Shown: piece after piece, positions 16,025 through 24,567 of the stretch
Position numbering within the stretch: position 1 is the stretch's first letter
Layout of the letters: each line of letters begins with the position of its first letter
Assembly: GCF_900109995.1 (NCBI RefSeq)
Contig: NZ_FOCB01000012.1
Location: 1 to 64,000 of the forward strand
Source of the DNA: Pseudomonas sp. ok272
GTDB taxonomy: Bacteria; Pseudomonadota; Gammaproteobacteria; Pseudomonadales; Pseudomonadaceae
Direction of reading: 5' to 3'
DNA length: 64,000 nt
Position numbers and translations under genes: made by a program
Notes under the pieces: model-generated
The model's database searches: none
What the model was told of the DNA's origin: nothing
Seen by the model: only the letters and a program-made list of their open reading frames with translations

Positions 16025-17074
16025 ATGGCGACCCAATTCACCCAGGGCCCGCCACGCGCCATGTCGGAAAAAGACACCATCTCCATTCACTTGGTACGCG
16101 AAGCCCTGCTGCAGGGATGTGCGCCAGGTGCTGTCAGCGCTCAAGTGCTGCAAAAGGTTGGGATTGACCCAGGGGTGCTCGACGTGGCCGAGGCCCGGGT
16201 GCCGGCCGCTGCGTATGCCAAATTGTGGCGTCTGCTGGCCCGGCGTGGCGATGATGAGTTTTTTGGCATGGACCCGCGCCGGCTCAAGTCCGGCAGTCTG
16301 GCGTTCCTGTGCCAATGCGCGATGGCCCAGCCGACCCTGGCGGCGGGGCTGGTGGCGGGCCTGGGGTTTTTGTCGTTGATGCTCGAACGCCTGCCCGCGC
16401 AACTGGTTCGCCAGCAGAGCCTGGCGGAGATTGTCCTGCTTGAAGACGCCGCGCCGCGCCGCGCGTTTACCTATTTCACCTACTGGATGATTGTCCATGG
16501 GGTGGCGTGCTGGCTGGCGGGGCGGCGGATTCCGATCCTGGCCATCGAGTTGCGCTGCGCCGAGCCGGACTTCTGCGATGACTACAAGGTGATGTTCTCC
16601 GAGAACCTGCGCTTTGACCGGCCCCGCACCCGGATGATTTTTGCCGCCGATTGCCTCGATCTGCCGATCAAGCGCAGCACGGATGAACTCAAGCGTTTCC
16701 TGGCCCATGCGCCGGCCAATATCCTGGTCAAGTACCGCGATCCGCAGAGCCTGGCGAACCGGATCAAGCACGACTTGCGCCATCTGAACGCCGAGCACTG
16801 GCCGGAAACCGAGCGCCTGGCCCAGCAGTTGTGCATGTCGGCGTCGACCCTGCGCCGGCGCCTGGCGGAAGAAGGGCAGACCTATCAGGGCTTGAAGGAC
16901 AGCGTGCGCAAGGAGCTGGCGATTGTCTGGCTGGCCGAGCCGGCCATCAGTTTCAGCGAGATCGCCACCCGCCTGGGGTTTGCCGATACCAGTTCGTTCT
17001 ACAAGGCGTTTCGCAAGTGGTCGGGGTCCAATCCCGGGCATTACCGGGCCTTGATTCTCAGTGAGGTTGGCTGA
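16025..17074 (+). CDS. AraC-family transcriptional regulator
   Basis: A regulator of 349 residues (338 if ATG 16061, MSEKDTISIHLVREALL, is used; neither start has a strong ribosome site). The N-terminal two thirds are the Arabinose_bd-like domain seen in OruR-type regulators. The C-terminal 100 residues hold two helix-turn-helices: ETERLAQQLCMSASTLRRRL and ISFSEIATRLGFADTSSFYKAFRKWSG. It lies 241 bp upstream of, and in the same direction as, the branched acyl-CoA catabolism genes and is the likely activator of that operon. Confidence 0.92.
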   Translation: MATQFTQGPPRAMSEKDTISIHLVREALLQGCAPGAVSAQVLQKVGIDPGVLDVAEARVPAAAYAKLWRLLARRGDDEFFGMDPRRLKSGSLAFLCQCAMAQPTLAAGLVAGLGFLSLMLERLPAQLVRQQSLAEIVLLEDAAPRRAFTYFTYWMIVHGVACWLAGRRIPILAIELRCAEPDFCDDYKVMFSENLRFDRPRTRMIFAADCLDLPIKRSTDELKRFLAHAPANILVKYRDPQSLANRIKHDLRHLNAEHWPETERLAQQLCMSASTLRRRLAEEGQTYQGLKDSVRKELAIVWLAEPAISFSEIATRLGFADTSSFYKAFRKWSGSNPGHYRALILSEVG

Positions 17075-17315
17075 TTCAGCGGCTGGGTTCTTCGCCTGCA
17101 AGCCGGTCTCGCTGCCACTGTGAACGGCAATCCCCTGTAGGCGCGAGGCTTGCCCGCGAAGAGGCCCACCCAGCCAGCACAACACCTGACGCTTGGCCAA
17201 ACCAGTCAAGCAACTTGAAAGCTTTGACCATTGTCCCCCGCGCCCCGCAGCGCCAGTATTTCGCGGATTCTCGAGGTTCCCCCACGCCAATAAAAAGTAC
17301 AGAGGGATGCTGGTC
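17075..17315. repeat. Promoter region with REP pair
   Basis: Two REP sequences face each other (CCTGCAAGCCGGTCTCGCTGCC near 17095-17116 and GCGCGAGGCTTGCCCGCGAAG near 17140-17162). The remaining 150 bp up to the acyl-CoA synthetase start would hold the promoter of the catabolic operon; no clear operator could be named. Confidence 0.6.
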
Positions 17316-18980
17316 ATGCGCGATTACGGGTCTGCGACTTCACAGTTCAACTATCAGCACACCGTCGATGCGACGCTTGCCGGCTCGTTGACGGCGCTCA
17401 ACGCGTGCGTCGAGTGCTGCGACCGGCATGCCTTGCCCGGGCGTATTGCCTTGTTCTGGGAGGGTCGCGATGGCGCCGACGCCACCTATACCTTCAGTGA
17501 GCTGCAGGACCAGGCCGCGCGCTTTGCCAACTTCCTCAAGGCCCAGGGCGTGAAGCCGGGCGACAAGGTCGCGGGCCTGTTGCCGCGCAATGTCGAGCTG
17601 CTGATTGTGGTGCTCGCCACCTGGCGCCTCGGCGCGGTCTACCAGCCGTTGTTTACCGCGTTCGGCCCCAAGGCCATCGAGCACCGCCTGGGCAGCTCCG
17701 GCGCCACCGTGGTGGTGACCGATGGGGTGAACCGACCCAAGCTCGCCGAAGTCGCCGGTTGTCCCACGGTCGTCACCGTCGGCGGGCCGAAGGGGCAGGG
17801 CATCGTGCGGGGCGACTTCAGCTTCTGGGCCGAACTGGCCCAATACTCCAATCAATGCGAGCCGGTGCTGTTGACGGGCGACGACCCGTTCCTGCTGATG
17901 TTCACCTCGGGCACCACCGGCCCGGCGAAAGCCTTGTCGGTGCCGCTCAAGGCCATCGTTGCGTTCCAGGGCTACACCCGCGATGCCGTGGACCTGCGCC
18001 CCGAAGACGCGTTCTGGAACCTCGCCGATCCGGGCTGGGCCTACGGCATCTACTTCGGCGTGACGGGCCCCTTGTCCATGGGCCATCCCATCACTTTCTA
18101 CGATGGCCCGTTCACCCTCGAAAGCACCTGCCGGGTGATCAACAAATACGCGATCAGCAACCTCACCGGCTCACCGACCGCGTACCGGCTGTTGATTGCC
18201 GGTGGCGAGGCGTTCGCCCGCTCGATCAAGGGCCGGCTGCGGATTGTCAGCAGCGCCGGCGAGCCGTTGAACCCGGAAGTGATCCGCTGGTTCGCCGACA
18301 ACCTGGACGTGGTGATCCACGACCACTACGGCCAGACCGAACTGGGCATGGTGCTGTGCAACCACCACGGCCTGGCGCACTCGGTGCACGTCGGCGCGGC
18401 GGGCTTCGCTTCGCCGGGGCACCGGATCGTGGTGCTCGACGATGCCTGTAACGAACTGCCGGCCGGCGAGCCGGGCATCCTCGCCATCGATCGCAGCCAG
18501 TCACCGATGTGCTGGTTCGCCGGCTATGAAGGCGCGCCGACCAAGGCGTTTGTCGGTAACTACTACCTCAGTGGTGACACCGTGGAGCTGAACCCGGACG
18601 GCAGCATCAGTTTTGTCGGGCGCAGCGATGACGTGATCACCACCTCCGGCTACCGCGTGGGGCCGTTCGATGTGGAAAGCGCGCTGATCGAGCACCCGTC
18701 GGTGGTGGAAGCCGCCGTGGTCGGCAAGCCTGACCCGGAGCGCACCGAGTTGGTGAAGGCGTTCGTGGTGCTCGGCGCGCAGTACCGCGCCTCGCCGGAG
18801 TTGGCTGAGGAGCTGCGCCAACACGTGCGCAAGCGTCTGGCGGCGCACTCGTATCCCCGTGAAATCGAATTTGTCAGTGACTTGCCCAAGACCCCGAGCG
18901 GCAAGTTGCAGCGCTTTATCTTGCGCAACCAGGAAATCGCCAAGGCCCAAGAGGCCGCGGTCGACAAGACTTCCGCTTGA
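17316..18980 (+). CDS. Acyl-CoA synthetase (AMP-forming), short branched-chain type
   Basis: An ANL-superfamily ligase of 554 residues that activates a carboxylate to its CoA thioester via an acyl-adenylate. Visible motifs are the P-loop LMFTSGTTGPAKA, the A5 motif DHYGQTELGM, the hinge region YLSGDTVELNPDGSISFVGR with DDVITTSGYRVGP, and the catalytic lysine near the end in KTPSGKLQRF. Start 17316 has AGAGGG 9 nt upstream; ATG 17307 abuts that site and is unlikely. As first gene of the cluster it probably feeds free acids such as 2-methylbutyrate, isobutyrate or related acids into the pathway; the exact acid is not shown by sequence. Confidence 0.93.
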   Translation: MRDYGSATSQFNYQHTVDATLAGSLTALNACVECCDRHALPGRIALFWEGRDGADATYTFSELQDQAARFANFLKAQGVKPGDKVAGLLPRNVELLIVVLATWRLGAVYQPLFTAFGPKAIEHRLGSSGATVVVTDGVNRPKLAEVAGCPTVVTVGGPKGQGIVRGDFSFWAELAQYSNQCEPVLLTGDDPFLLMFTSGTTGPAKALSVPLKAIVAFQGYTRDAVDLRPEDAFWNLADPGWAYGIYFGVTGPLSMGHPITFYDGPFTLESTCRVINKYAISNLTGSPTAYRLLIAGGEAFARSIKGRLRIVSSAGEPLNPEVIRWFADNLDVVIHDHYGQTELGMVLCNHHGLAHSVHVGAAGFASPGHRIVVLDDACNELPAGEPGILAIDRSQSPMCWFAGYEGAPTKAFVGNYYLSGDTVELNPDGSISFVGRSDDVITTSGYRVGPFDVESALIEHPSVVEAAVVGKPDPERTELVKAFVVLGAQYRASPELAEELRQHVRKRLAAHSYPREIEFVSDLPKTPSGKLQRFILRNQEIAKAQEAAVDKTSA

Positions 18981-18996
18981 ACCCAAGGACACCATG

Positions 18997-19758
18997 ATGC
19001 AGATCCAGAACAAGGTTTTTATCGTTACCGGCGGCGCGTCAGGCTTGGGCGCGGCCACCGCTGAGCTGTTGGTCGGCGCCGGCGCCAAGGTGATGCTGGT
19101 TGACCTCAACGCCGAGGCCGTCGCGGCCCAGGCCCAGCGGATTGGCGCCCGAAGCGTAGTGGCCGACATCGCCAACGAAGACGCCGCCCAGGCGGCCGTC
19201 GAGGCAACGGTGGCAGCCTTTGGCGGCCTGAACGGGTTGGTCAACTGCGCCGGGATCGTGCGCGGCGAGAAGATCCTCGGCAAGAACGGTCCGCATCTGT
19301 TGGCCAGCTTTAGCCAGGTGATCAACGTCAACCTGATCGGCAGCTTCAACATGCTGCGCCTGGCCGCCGCGGCCATCGCGCAAACTGACGCCGATGCGCA
19401 GGGCGAGCGCGGGGTGATCATCAACACCGCTTCGGCGGCTGCCTACGACGGGCAGATCGGCCAGGCGGCCTACGCGGCGTCCAAGGGCGCGATTGTCAGC
19501 CTGACCTTGCCCGCCGCCCGTGAACTGGCGCGCTTTGGTATCCGCGTGATGACCATCGCCCCCGGCATCTTCGAAACCCCGATGATGGCCGGCATGCCCC
19601 AGGAAGTCCGCGATTCCCTGGCCGCCGGCGTACCGTTCCCACCGCGCCTGGGCAAAGCATCCGAGTACGCCGCGCTGGTCAGGCATATCATTGAGAACAG
19701 CATGCTCAACGGCGAGGTGATCCGTCTCGACGGCGCCTTGCGCATGGCCGCCAAGTAA
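18997..19758 (+). CDS. Short-chain dehydrogenase, probable 3-hydroxy-2-methylbutyryl-CoA dehydrogenase
   Basis: A classical SDR of 253 residues: NAD-binding TGGASGLGAA, NCAG, and the active-site pair YAASKG (Tyr-x3-Lys). It resembles the HSD17B10 type that oxidises 2-methyl-3-hydroxybutyryl-CoA to 2-methylacetoacetyl-CoA in isoleucine breakdown, including a long loop around IVRGEKILGKNGPHLLASF. Of the doubled ATGs, 18997 gives the better spacing to AAGGA. The gene follows the synthetase by 16 nt and precedes the thiolase by 12 nt, which supports the assignment. Confidence 0.92.
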   Translation: MQIQNKVFIVTGGASGLGAATAELLVGAGAKVMLVDLNAEAVAAQAQRIGARSVVADIANEDAAQAAVEATVAAFGGLNGLVNCAGIVRGEKILGKNGPHLLASFSQVINVNLIGSFNMLRLAAAAIAQTDADAQGERGVIINTASAAAYDGQIGQAAYAASKGAIVSLTLPAARELARFGIRVMTIAPGIFETPMMAGMPQEVRDSLAAGVPFPPRLGKASEYAALVRHIIENSMLNGEVIRLDGALRMAAK

Positions 19759-19770
19759 GGAGTTTTGATC

Positions 19771-20964
19771 ATGAGCCACGCCAACGATCCGATTGTCATT
19801 GTCAGCGCCGTCCGCACGCCCATGGGCGGTTTCCAGGGCGACCTCAAGAGCCTGACCGCGCCGCAACTGGGCGCCGCCGCGATCCGCGCCGCCGTCGAGC
19901 GTGCCGGCATCGCCCCAGAGGCGGTGGAAGAAGTGCTGTTCGGTTGCGTGCTGCCCGCCGGCCTCGGCCAGGCCCCGGCCCGCCAGGCTGCGCTGGGTGC
20001 CGGGCTGGACAAGTCGACCCGCTGCACCACCCTGAACAAGATGTGCGGCTCGGGCATGGAGGCCACGATGCTGGCCCACGACATGCTGCTGGCCGGCAGC
20101 GCCGATGTGGTAGTGGCCGGCGGCATGGAAAGCATGACCAACGCCCCGTACCTGCTGGACCGCGCCCGTGGCGGCTACCGCATGGGCCACGGCAAGGTCA
20201 TCGACCATATGTTCCTCGATGGCCTGGAAGACGCCTACGACAAGGGCCGCCTGATGGGCACCTTCGCCGAGGACTGCGCGCAAGATCACGGTTTCAGCCG
20301 TGAAGCCCAGGACGCCTTCGCCATCGCCTCCACCACTCGCGCCCAGCAAGCGATCAAGGACGGCAGCTTTAAGGCCGAGATCGTGCCGCTGACGGTGACG
20401 GTCGGTAAAGAGCAGAAGCTCATCACCGATGACGAACAACCGCCCAAGGCCCGGCTGGACAAGATCACCAGCCTCAAGCCGGCGTTCCGCGACGGTGGTA
20501 CGGTGACCGCCGCCAACGCCAGCTCGATTTCCGACGGCGCCGCTGCCTTGCTGCTGATGCGCCGCAGTGAAGCCGAAAAACGCGGGCTCAAGCCCCTGGC
20601 GGTGATCCACGGTCACGCCGCCTTTGCCGACACGCCCAGCCTGTTCCCGGTGGCGCCGGTCGGGGCGATCAAGCGCTTGATGAAGAAGACCGGCTGGACC
20701 CTGGATCAGGTCGAGCTGTTCGAGATCAACGAAGCGTTCGCGGTGGTCAGCCTGGTGACGATGGCCCAGTTGGAGATCCCCCACGCCAAGGTCAACGTGC
20801 ATGGCGGCGCCTGCGCCCTGGGCCACCCGATTGGCGCCTCCGGTGCGCGGATCCTGGTGACCTTGCTCTCGGCCCTGCGCCAGAAAGGCCTGAAACGCGG
20901 CGTCGCGGCGATCTGCATCGGCGGCGGCGAAGCCACAGCCATGGCGGTTGAGTGCCTGTACTAA
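19771..20964 (+). CDS. Thiolase (acetyl-CoA acetyltransferase, probably acting on 2-methylacetoacetyl-CoA)
   Basis: A 397-residue thiolase. The nucleophilic Cys is in TTLNKMCGSGME, the catalytic His in NVHGGACALGHPIGASGAR, and the second Cys in AAICIGGGEA; the NEAF motif is INEAFAVV. In this operon it would cleave 2-methylacetoacetyl-CoA to acetyl-CoA plus propionyl-CoA. Acetoacetyl-CoA specificity is possible as well. ATG 19771 follows AAGGAG at 8 nt. A REP pair separates it from the next gene. Confidence 0.95.
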   Translation: MSHANDPIVIVSAVRTPMGGFQGDLKSLTAPQLGAAAIRAAVERAGIAPEAVEEVLFGCVLPAGLGQAPARQAALGAGLDKSTRCTTLNKMCGSGMEATMLAHDMLLAGSADVVVAGGMESMTNAPYLLDRARGGYRMGHGKVIDHMFLDGLEDAYDKGRLMGTFAEDCAQDHGFSREAQDAFAIASTTRAQQAIKDGSFKAEIVPLTVTVGKEQKLITDDEQPPKARLDKITSLKPAFRDGGTVTAANASSISDGAAALLLMRRSEAEKRGLKPLAVIHGHAAFADTPSLFPVAPVGAIKRLMKKTGWTLDQVELFEINEAFAVVSLVTMAQLEIPHAKVNVHGGACALGHPIGASGARILVTLLSALRQKGLKRGVAAICIGGGEATAMAVECLY

Positions 20965-20979
20965 CAGGACGCGATCCAA

Positions 20980-21070
20980 GGTGGGAGCGGGCTTGCTCGC
21001 GAAAGCGGTGTACCCGTCAACACGGATATCGACTGACAGGTTGCATTCGCGAGCAAGCCCGCTCCCACCC
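20980..21070. repeat. REP pair inside the catabolic operon
   Basis: GTGGGAGCGGGCTTGCTCGCG (20981-21001) and its inverse CGCGAGCAAGCCCGCTCCCAC (about 21048-21068) face each other between the thiolase and acyl-CoA dehydrogenase genes. Such a hairpin could stabilise upstream mRNA or reduce downstream expression. Confidence 0.85.
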
Positions 21071-21100
21071 TTTGACCTGCATTATTTTTTAGGACTGCCC

Positions 21101-22228
21101 ATGCTCCCCAACGACGAACAACAACAGATCCGCGAAGCCGCCCGGCAGTTTGCCCAGGAGCGCTTGAAACCCTTTGCGGCCGAGTGGGACCGCGAGCATC
21201 GCTTCCCCCGGGAAGCCATCGGCGAGATGGCCGACCTCGGCTTCTTCGGCATGCTGGTGCCGGAGCAGTGGGGCGGGTGCGACACCGGCTACCTGGCCTA
21301 CGCCATGGCCCTGGAAGAAATCGCTGCCGGGGACGGCGCCTGCTCAACCATCATGAGCGTGCACAACTCGGTGGGTTGCGTGCCGATCCTCAAGTACGGC
21401 ACCGAGGAGCAGAAACAACGTTTCCTCACGCCACTGGCCAGCGGCGCCATGCTCGGCGCCTTCGCCCTGACCGAGCCCCAGGCCGGTTCCGACGCCAGCG
21501 GCCTGAAGACCCGAGCCCGCCGCGACGGTGACCATTACGTGCTCAATGGCTGCAAGCAGTTCATCACCTCCGGGCAAAACGCCGGGGTGGTGATCGTGTT
21601 CGCGGTGACCGATCCGGCGGCGGGCAAGCGCGGCATCAGCGCCTTTATCGTGCCCACCGACTCCCCGGGCTATAAGGTCGCTCGGGTTGAAGACAAGCTC
21701 GGCCAGCATGCGTCCGACACCTGCCAGATCCTGTTCGAGGACGTGAAGGTGCCGGTAGCCAATCGGCTGGGCGAGGAGGGCGAGGGCTACAAGATCGCCC
21801 TGGCCAACCTGGAAGGTGGCCGCGTGGGCATTGCGGCGCAATCGGTGGGCATGGCCCGCGCCGCGTTCGAGGCGGCCCGTGACTACGCCCGTGAACGGGA
21901 AAGCTTCGGCAAACCGATCATCGAGCACCAGGCCGTGGCCTTTCGCCTGGCGGACATGGCCACCCAGATTGCGGTCGCCCGGCAAATGGTGCATTACGCT
22001 GCCGCCCTGCGCGACAGCGGCCAGCCGGCGCTGGTGCAAGCCTCGATGGCCAAGCTGTTTGCCTCGGAGATGGCGGAGAAAGTCTGCTCGTCTGCCTTGC
22101 AAACCCTCGGCGGTTACGGTTATCTCAGCGACTTCCCGTTGGAGCGGATCTACCGCGACGTGCGGGTTTGCCAGATCTATGAAGGCACCAGTGATATTCA
22201 GCGCATGGTCATTTCGCGCAATCTTTGA
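21101..22228 (+). CDS. Acyl-CoA dehydrogenase, probable 2-methylbutyryl-CoA type
   Basis: A 375-residue FAD enzyme that introduces a 2,3-double bond into short acyl-CoA and passes electrons to ETF. Signatures are ALTEPQAGSDASGL, YARERESFGKPI and the C-terminal QTLGGYGYLSDFPLERIYRDV. The catalytic base is the Glu of QIYEGTSDIQRMV. In context the likely product is tiglyl-CoA. ATG 21101 has AGGA upstream. The paralogue at 23416-24564 on the other strand shares its overall layout and may take isobutyryl-CoA. Confidence 0.95.
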   Translation: MLPNDEQQQIREAARQFAQERLKPFAAEWDREHRFPREAIGEMADLGFFGMLVPEQWGGCDTGYLAYAMALEEIAAGDGACSTIMSVHNSVGCVPILKYGTEEQKQRFLTPLASGAMLGAFALTEPQAGSDASGLKTRARRDGDHYVLNGCKQFITSGQNAGVVIVFAVTDPAAGKRGISAFIVPTDSPGYKVARVEDKLGQHASDTCQILFEDVKVPVANRLGEEGEGYKIALANLEGGRVGIAAQSVGMARAAFEAARDYARERESFGKPIIEHQAVAFRLADMATQIAVARQMVHYAAALRDSGQPALVQASMAKLFASEMAEKVCSSALQTLGGYGYLSDFPLERIYRDVRVCQIYEGTSDIQRMVISRNL

Positions 22229-22244
22229 GAAGGAACGCTTGAAC

Positions 22245-23018
22245 ATGAGTTACCAAACCATTTTGTTGGAAGTCCAGGGCCGCGTAGGCCTGATCACCCT
22301 GAACCGGCCACAGGCGCTCAATGCCCTGAACGCGCAGATTGTCAGCGAACTGAACCACGCCCTCGACGGCCTGGAAGCCGATCCGCAGATTGGCTGTATC
22401 GTCCTGACCGGCTCGAAAAAAGCCTTCGCCGCCGGTGCCGACATCAAGGAAATGGCCGAGCTGAGCTATCCGCAGATCTACCTCGACGACCTGTTCAGCG
22501 ACAGCGACCGAGTGGCCAACCGCCGCAAGCCGATCATCGCCGCGGTCAACGGCTTTGCCCTGGGCGGCGGTTGTGAGCTGGCGCTGATGTGCGACTTCAT
22601 CCTGGCGGGCGAAAACGCCAAGTTCGGCCAGCCGGAAATCAACCTCGGCGTGCTGCCGGGCATGGGCGGCACCCAGCGCCTGACCCGTGCGGTGGGCAAG
22701 GCCAAGGCCATGGAAATGTGCCTCAGCGGGCGCCTGATCGATGCCGTGGAAGCTGAGCGTTGCGGCATTGTGGCGCGCATCGTGCCGTCGGATGAGTTGT
22801 TGGATGAGGCGCTGAAAGTCGCGGCCCTGATCGCCAGCAAGTCGCTGCCGATTGTGATGATGACCAAGGAAAGCGTGAACCGCGCCTTTGAAGTCAGCCT
22901 GTCCGAAGGCGTGCGCTTCGAGCGCCGGGTGTTCCATGCCGCGTTCGCCACCCAGGATCAGAAGGAAGGCATGGCGGCGTTCATTGCCAAGCGTCCGGCT
23001 GAGTTTGTCGGTAAGTGA
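22245..23018 (+). CDS. Enoyl-CoA hydratase
   Basis: A 257-residue crotonase-fold enzyme that adds water across the 2,3-double bond of enoyl-CoA. The oxyanion-hole segment is KKAFAAGADIKEM. The two catalytic Glu are in LGGGCELALMCD and GQPEINLGVLPGMGGTQRL, both present. It begins 16 nt after the dehydrogenase stop and is the last gene of the rightward unit. It could serve tiglyl-CoA and also methacrylyl-CoA made by the leftward genes. Confidence 0.95.
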   Translation: MSYQTILLEVQGRVGLITLNRPQALNALNAQIVSELNHALDGLEADPQIGCIVLTGSKKAFAAGADIKEMAELSYPQIYLDDLFSDSDRVANRRKPIIAAVNGFALGGGCELALMCDFILAGENAKFGQPEINLGVLPGMGGTQRLTRAVGKAKAMEMCLSGRLIDAVEAERCGIVARIVPSDELLDEALKVAALIASKSLPIVMMTKESVNRAFEVSLSEGVRFERRVFHAAFATQDQKEGMAAFIAKRPAEFVGK

Positions 23019-23029
23019 TGTAGCGCCCC

Positions 23030-23410
23030 TACTGACGCCATCGCGAGCAAGCCCGCTCCCACAAGGTCCTGCGGGTGCACACCAACCGCGTGTACGACCC
23101 AAAACACTGTGGGAGCGGGCTTGCCCGCGAAGGCGGCATGTCTGGCGCCATAACCGGCGCCTGACACACCCTTTTCGCGAGCAGGCTCGCTCCCACAAGG
23201 TCCTGCGGGTGCACACCAAACGCGTGTACGACCCAAAACACTGTGGGAGCGGGCCTGCCCGCGAAGGCGGCATGTCTGGCGCCATAACCGGTGCCTGACA
23301 CACCCTTTTCGCGAGCAGGCTCGCTCCCACATGGTGCTCAGTGAGCACCAAATCGATGATCCTCTGTGGGCGCGAGCACGGGCCCCCGTAGGAGCGAGGC
23401 TTGCCCGCGA
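23030..23410. repeat. REP cluster with a 134-bp tandem duplication
   Basis: Between two convergent operons a 134-bp unit occurs twice head to tail (23063-23196 and 23197-23330). Each unit starts AAGGTCCTGCGGGTGCACAC, has one inverted REP pair and the spacer GGCGGCATGTCTGGCGCCAT. Only a few bases differ between units. Extra REPs flank it on both sides (23040-23062 and near 23385-23405). There is no gene. Confidence 0.9.
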
Positions 23411-23415
23411 AGCGA

Positions 23416-24564
23416 TTAAAGGTAGTGCTTCAGTTCCCGGGCAATCACCATCCGCTGGATCTCGCTCGACCCTTCATAGATCTGGGTGATTCGCGCATCG
23501 CGGTAGTAGCGTTCCACCGGGTAATCCTCCAGGTAGCCATAGCCGCCGTGGATCTGCATCGCCGATGAACAGACCTTTTCCGCCATCTCGGAGGCAAACA
23601 GCTTGGCTTGCGAGGCCTCCGACAGGCAGGGCTTGCCGGCGCTGCGCAGGCGGGCGGCGTGGAGGATCAGCAGGCGGCTGGCGTTGATGCGTGTGTGCAT
23701 GTCGGCCAGCAGGTTGGCGATGCTCTGGTGTTCGATGATCGGCTTGTCGAACTGCACCCGTTCACGGGCGTAGGTCAGCGCGGCCTCGAACGCCGCACGG
23801 GCAATGCCCAGCGCCTGGGCGGCGATGCCGATGCGCCCGCCTTCGAGGTTGGACAGGGCAATCGCCAGGCCCTTGCCCCGTTCGCCCAGCAGGTTGGCCT
23901 CGGGAATCGTGCAGTTGCTCAAGGTCACCGCACAGGTGTCGGACGCGCGGATGCCCATTTTGTGTTCGGTGCGGTCGACGATGAAGCCTGGGGTGTCGGT
24001 GGGCACCAGGAACGCCGACAGGCCTTTCTTGCCCAGGTGCGGGTCGGTGACGGCGAACACGATGGCCAGCTTGGCGCGCTTGCCGTTGCTGACGAACTGC
24101 TTGGCGCCGTTGATCACCCATTGTCCGTCGCGCAACTCGGCGCGGGTACGCAGGTTGTGGGCTTCGGAGCCGGCCTGGGGTTCGGTCAGGCAAAAACAGC
24201 CGATGGCCTTGCCGCTGGCCAGGTCCGCGAGCCAGGTGTGCTTTTGCGCGTCGCTGCCATAGTTGAGCACCGGCCCGCAGCCCACCGAGTTATGGATGCT
24301 CATGAACGCGCCTGTCGCGCCATCGCCGGCGGAGATCTCTTCCACGGCCAGGGCGTAGGCCACGTAGTCGACGTAGGTGCCACCCCATTCCTCGGGGACG
24401 ACCATCCCCAGCAGGCCCAGTTCACCCATCTTCGCCACCAGGGCGTCGTCGATCCAGCCGGCCTTTTCCCAGGCGTGTGCGTGGGGCGCGATTTCGCCGC
24501 GGGCAAAGTCGCGGGCCATGTCGCGGATCATCACTTGTTCTTCAGTCAGCTCGATATCGTGCAT
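23416..24564 (-). CDS. Acyl-CoA dehydrogenase, probable isobutyryl-CoA type
   Basis: A 382-residue acyl-CoA dehydrogenase with CLTEPQAGSEAHNLRTRAE, the FAD segment SDTCAVTLSNCTIPEANLLG, YARERVQFDKPI and the catalytic Glu in QIYEGSSEIQRMVI. It lies 3 nt downstream of the 3-hydroxyisobutyryl-CoA hydrolase gene in one operon, so conversion of isobutyryl-CoA to methacrylyl-CoA in valine breakdown is the best guess. The opposite-strand paralogue would handle the isoleucine branch. Substrate specificity is inferred from context only. Confidence 0.94.
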   Translation of the reverse strand: MHDIELTEEQVMIRDMARDFARGEIAPHAHAWEKAGWIDDALVAKMGELGLLGMVVPEEWGGTYVDYVAYALAVEEISAGDGATGAFMSIHNSVGCGPVLNYGSDAQKHTWLADLASGKAIGCFCLTEPQAGSEAHNLRTRAELRDGQWVINGAKQFVSNGKRAKLAIVFAVTDPHLGKKGLSAFLVPTDTPGFIVDRTEHKMGIRASDTCAVTLSNCTIPEANLLGERGKGLAIALSNLEGGRIGIAAQALGIARAAFEAALTYARERVQFDKPIIEHQSIANLLADMHTRINASRLLILHAARLRSAGKPCLSEASQAKLFASEMAEKVCSSAMQIHGGYGYLEDYPVERYYRDARITQIYEGSSEIQRMVIARELKHYL

Positions 24565-24567
24565 GGC

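Noticed and set aside
15581..17317. A 578-codon minus-strand frame over the AraC-type gene
   Set aside because: It runs through REP sequences and antisense to the regulator; no domain is recognisable.
19039..20979. A 646-codon open frame on the minus strand across the dehydrogenase and thiolase genes
   Set aside because: Antisense shadow of two well-supported genes; composition is His/Gly/Ala-rich as typical for such frames.
23030..23410. Regularly repeated palindromes resembling a CRISPR array
   Set aside because: Repeats are inverted REP pairs within a 134-bp tandem duplication; spacers are not unique and no cas genes are near.
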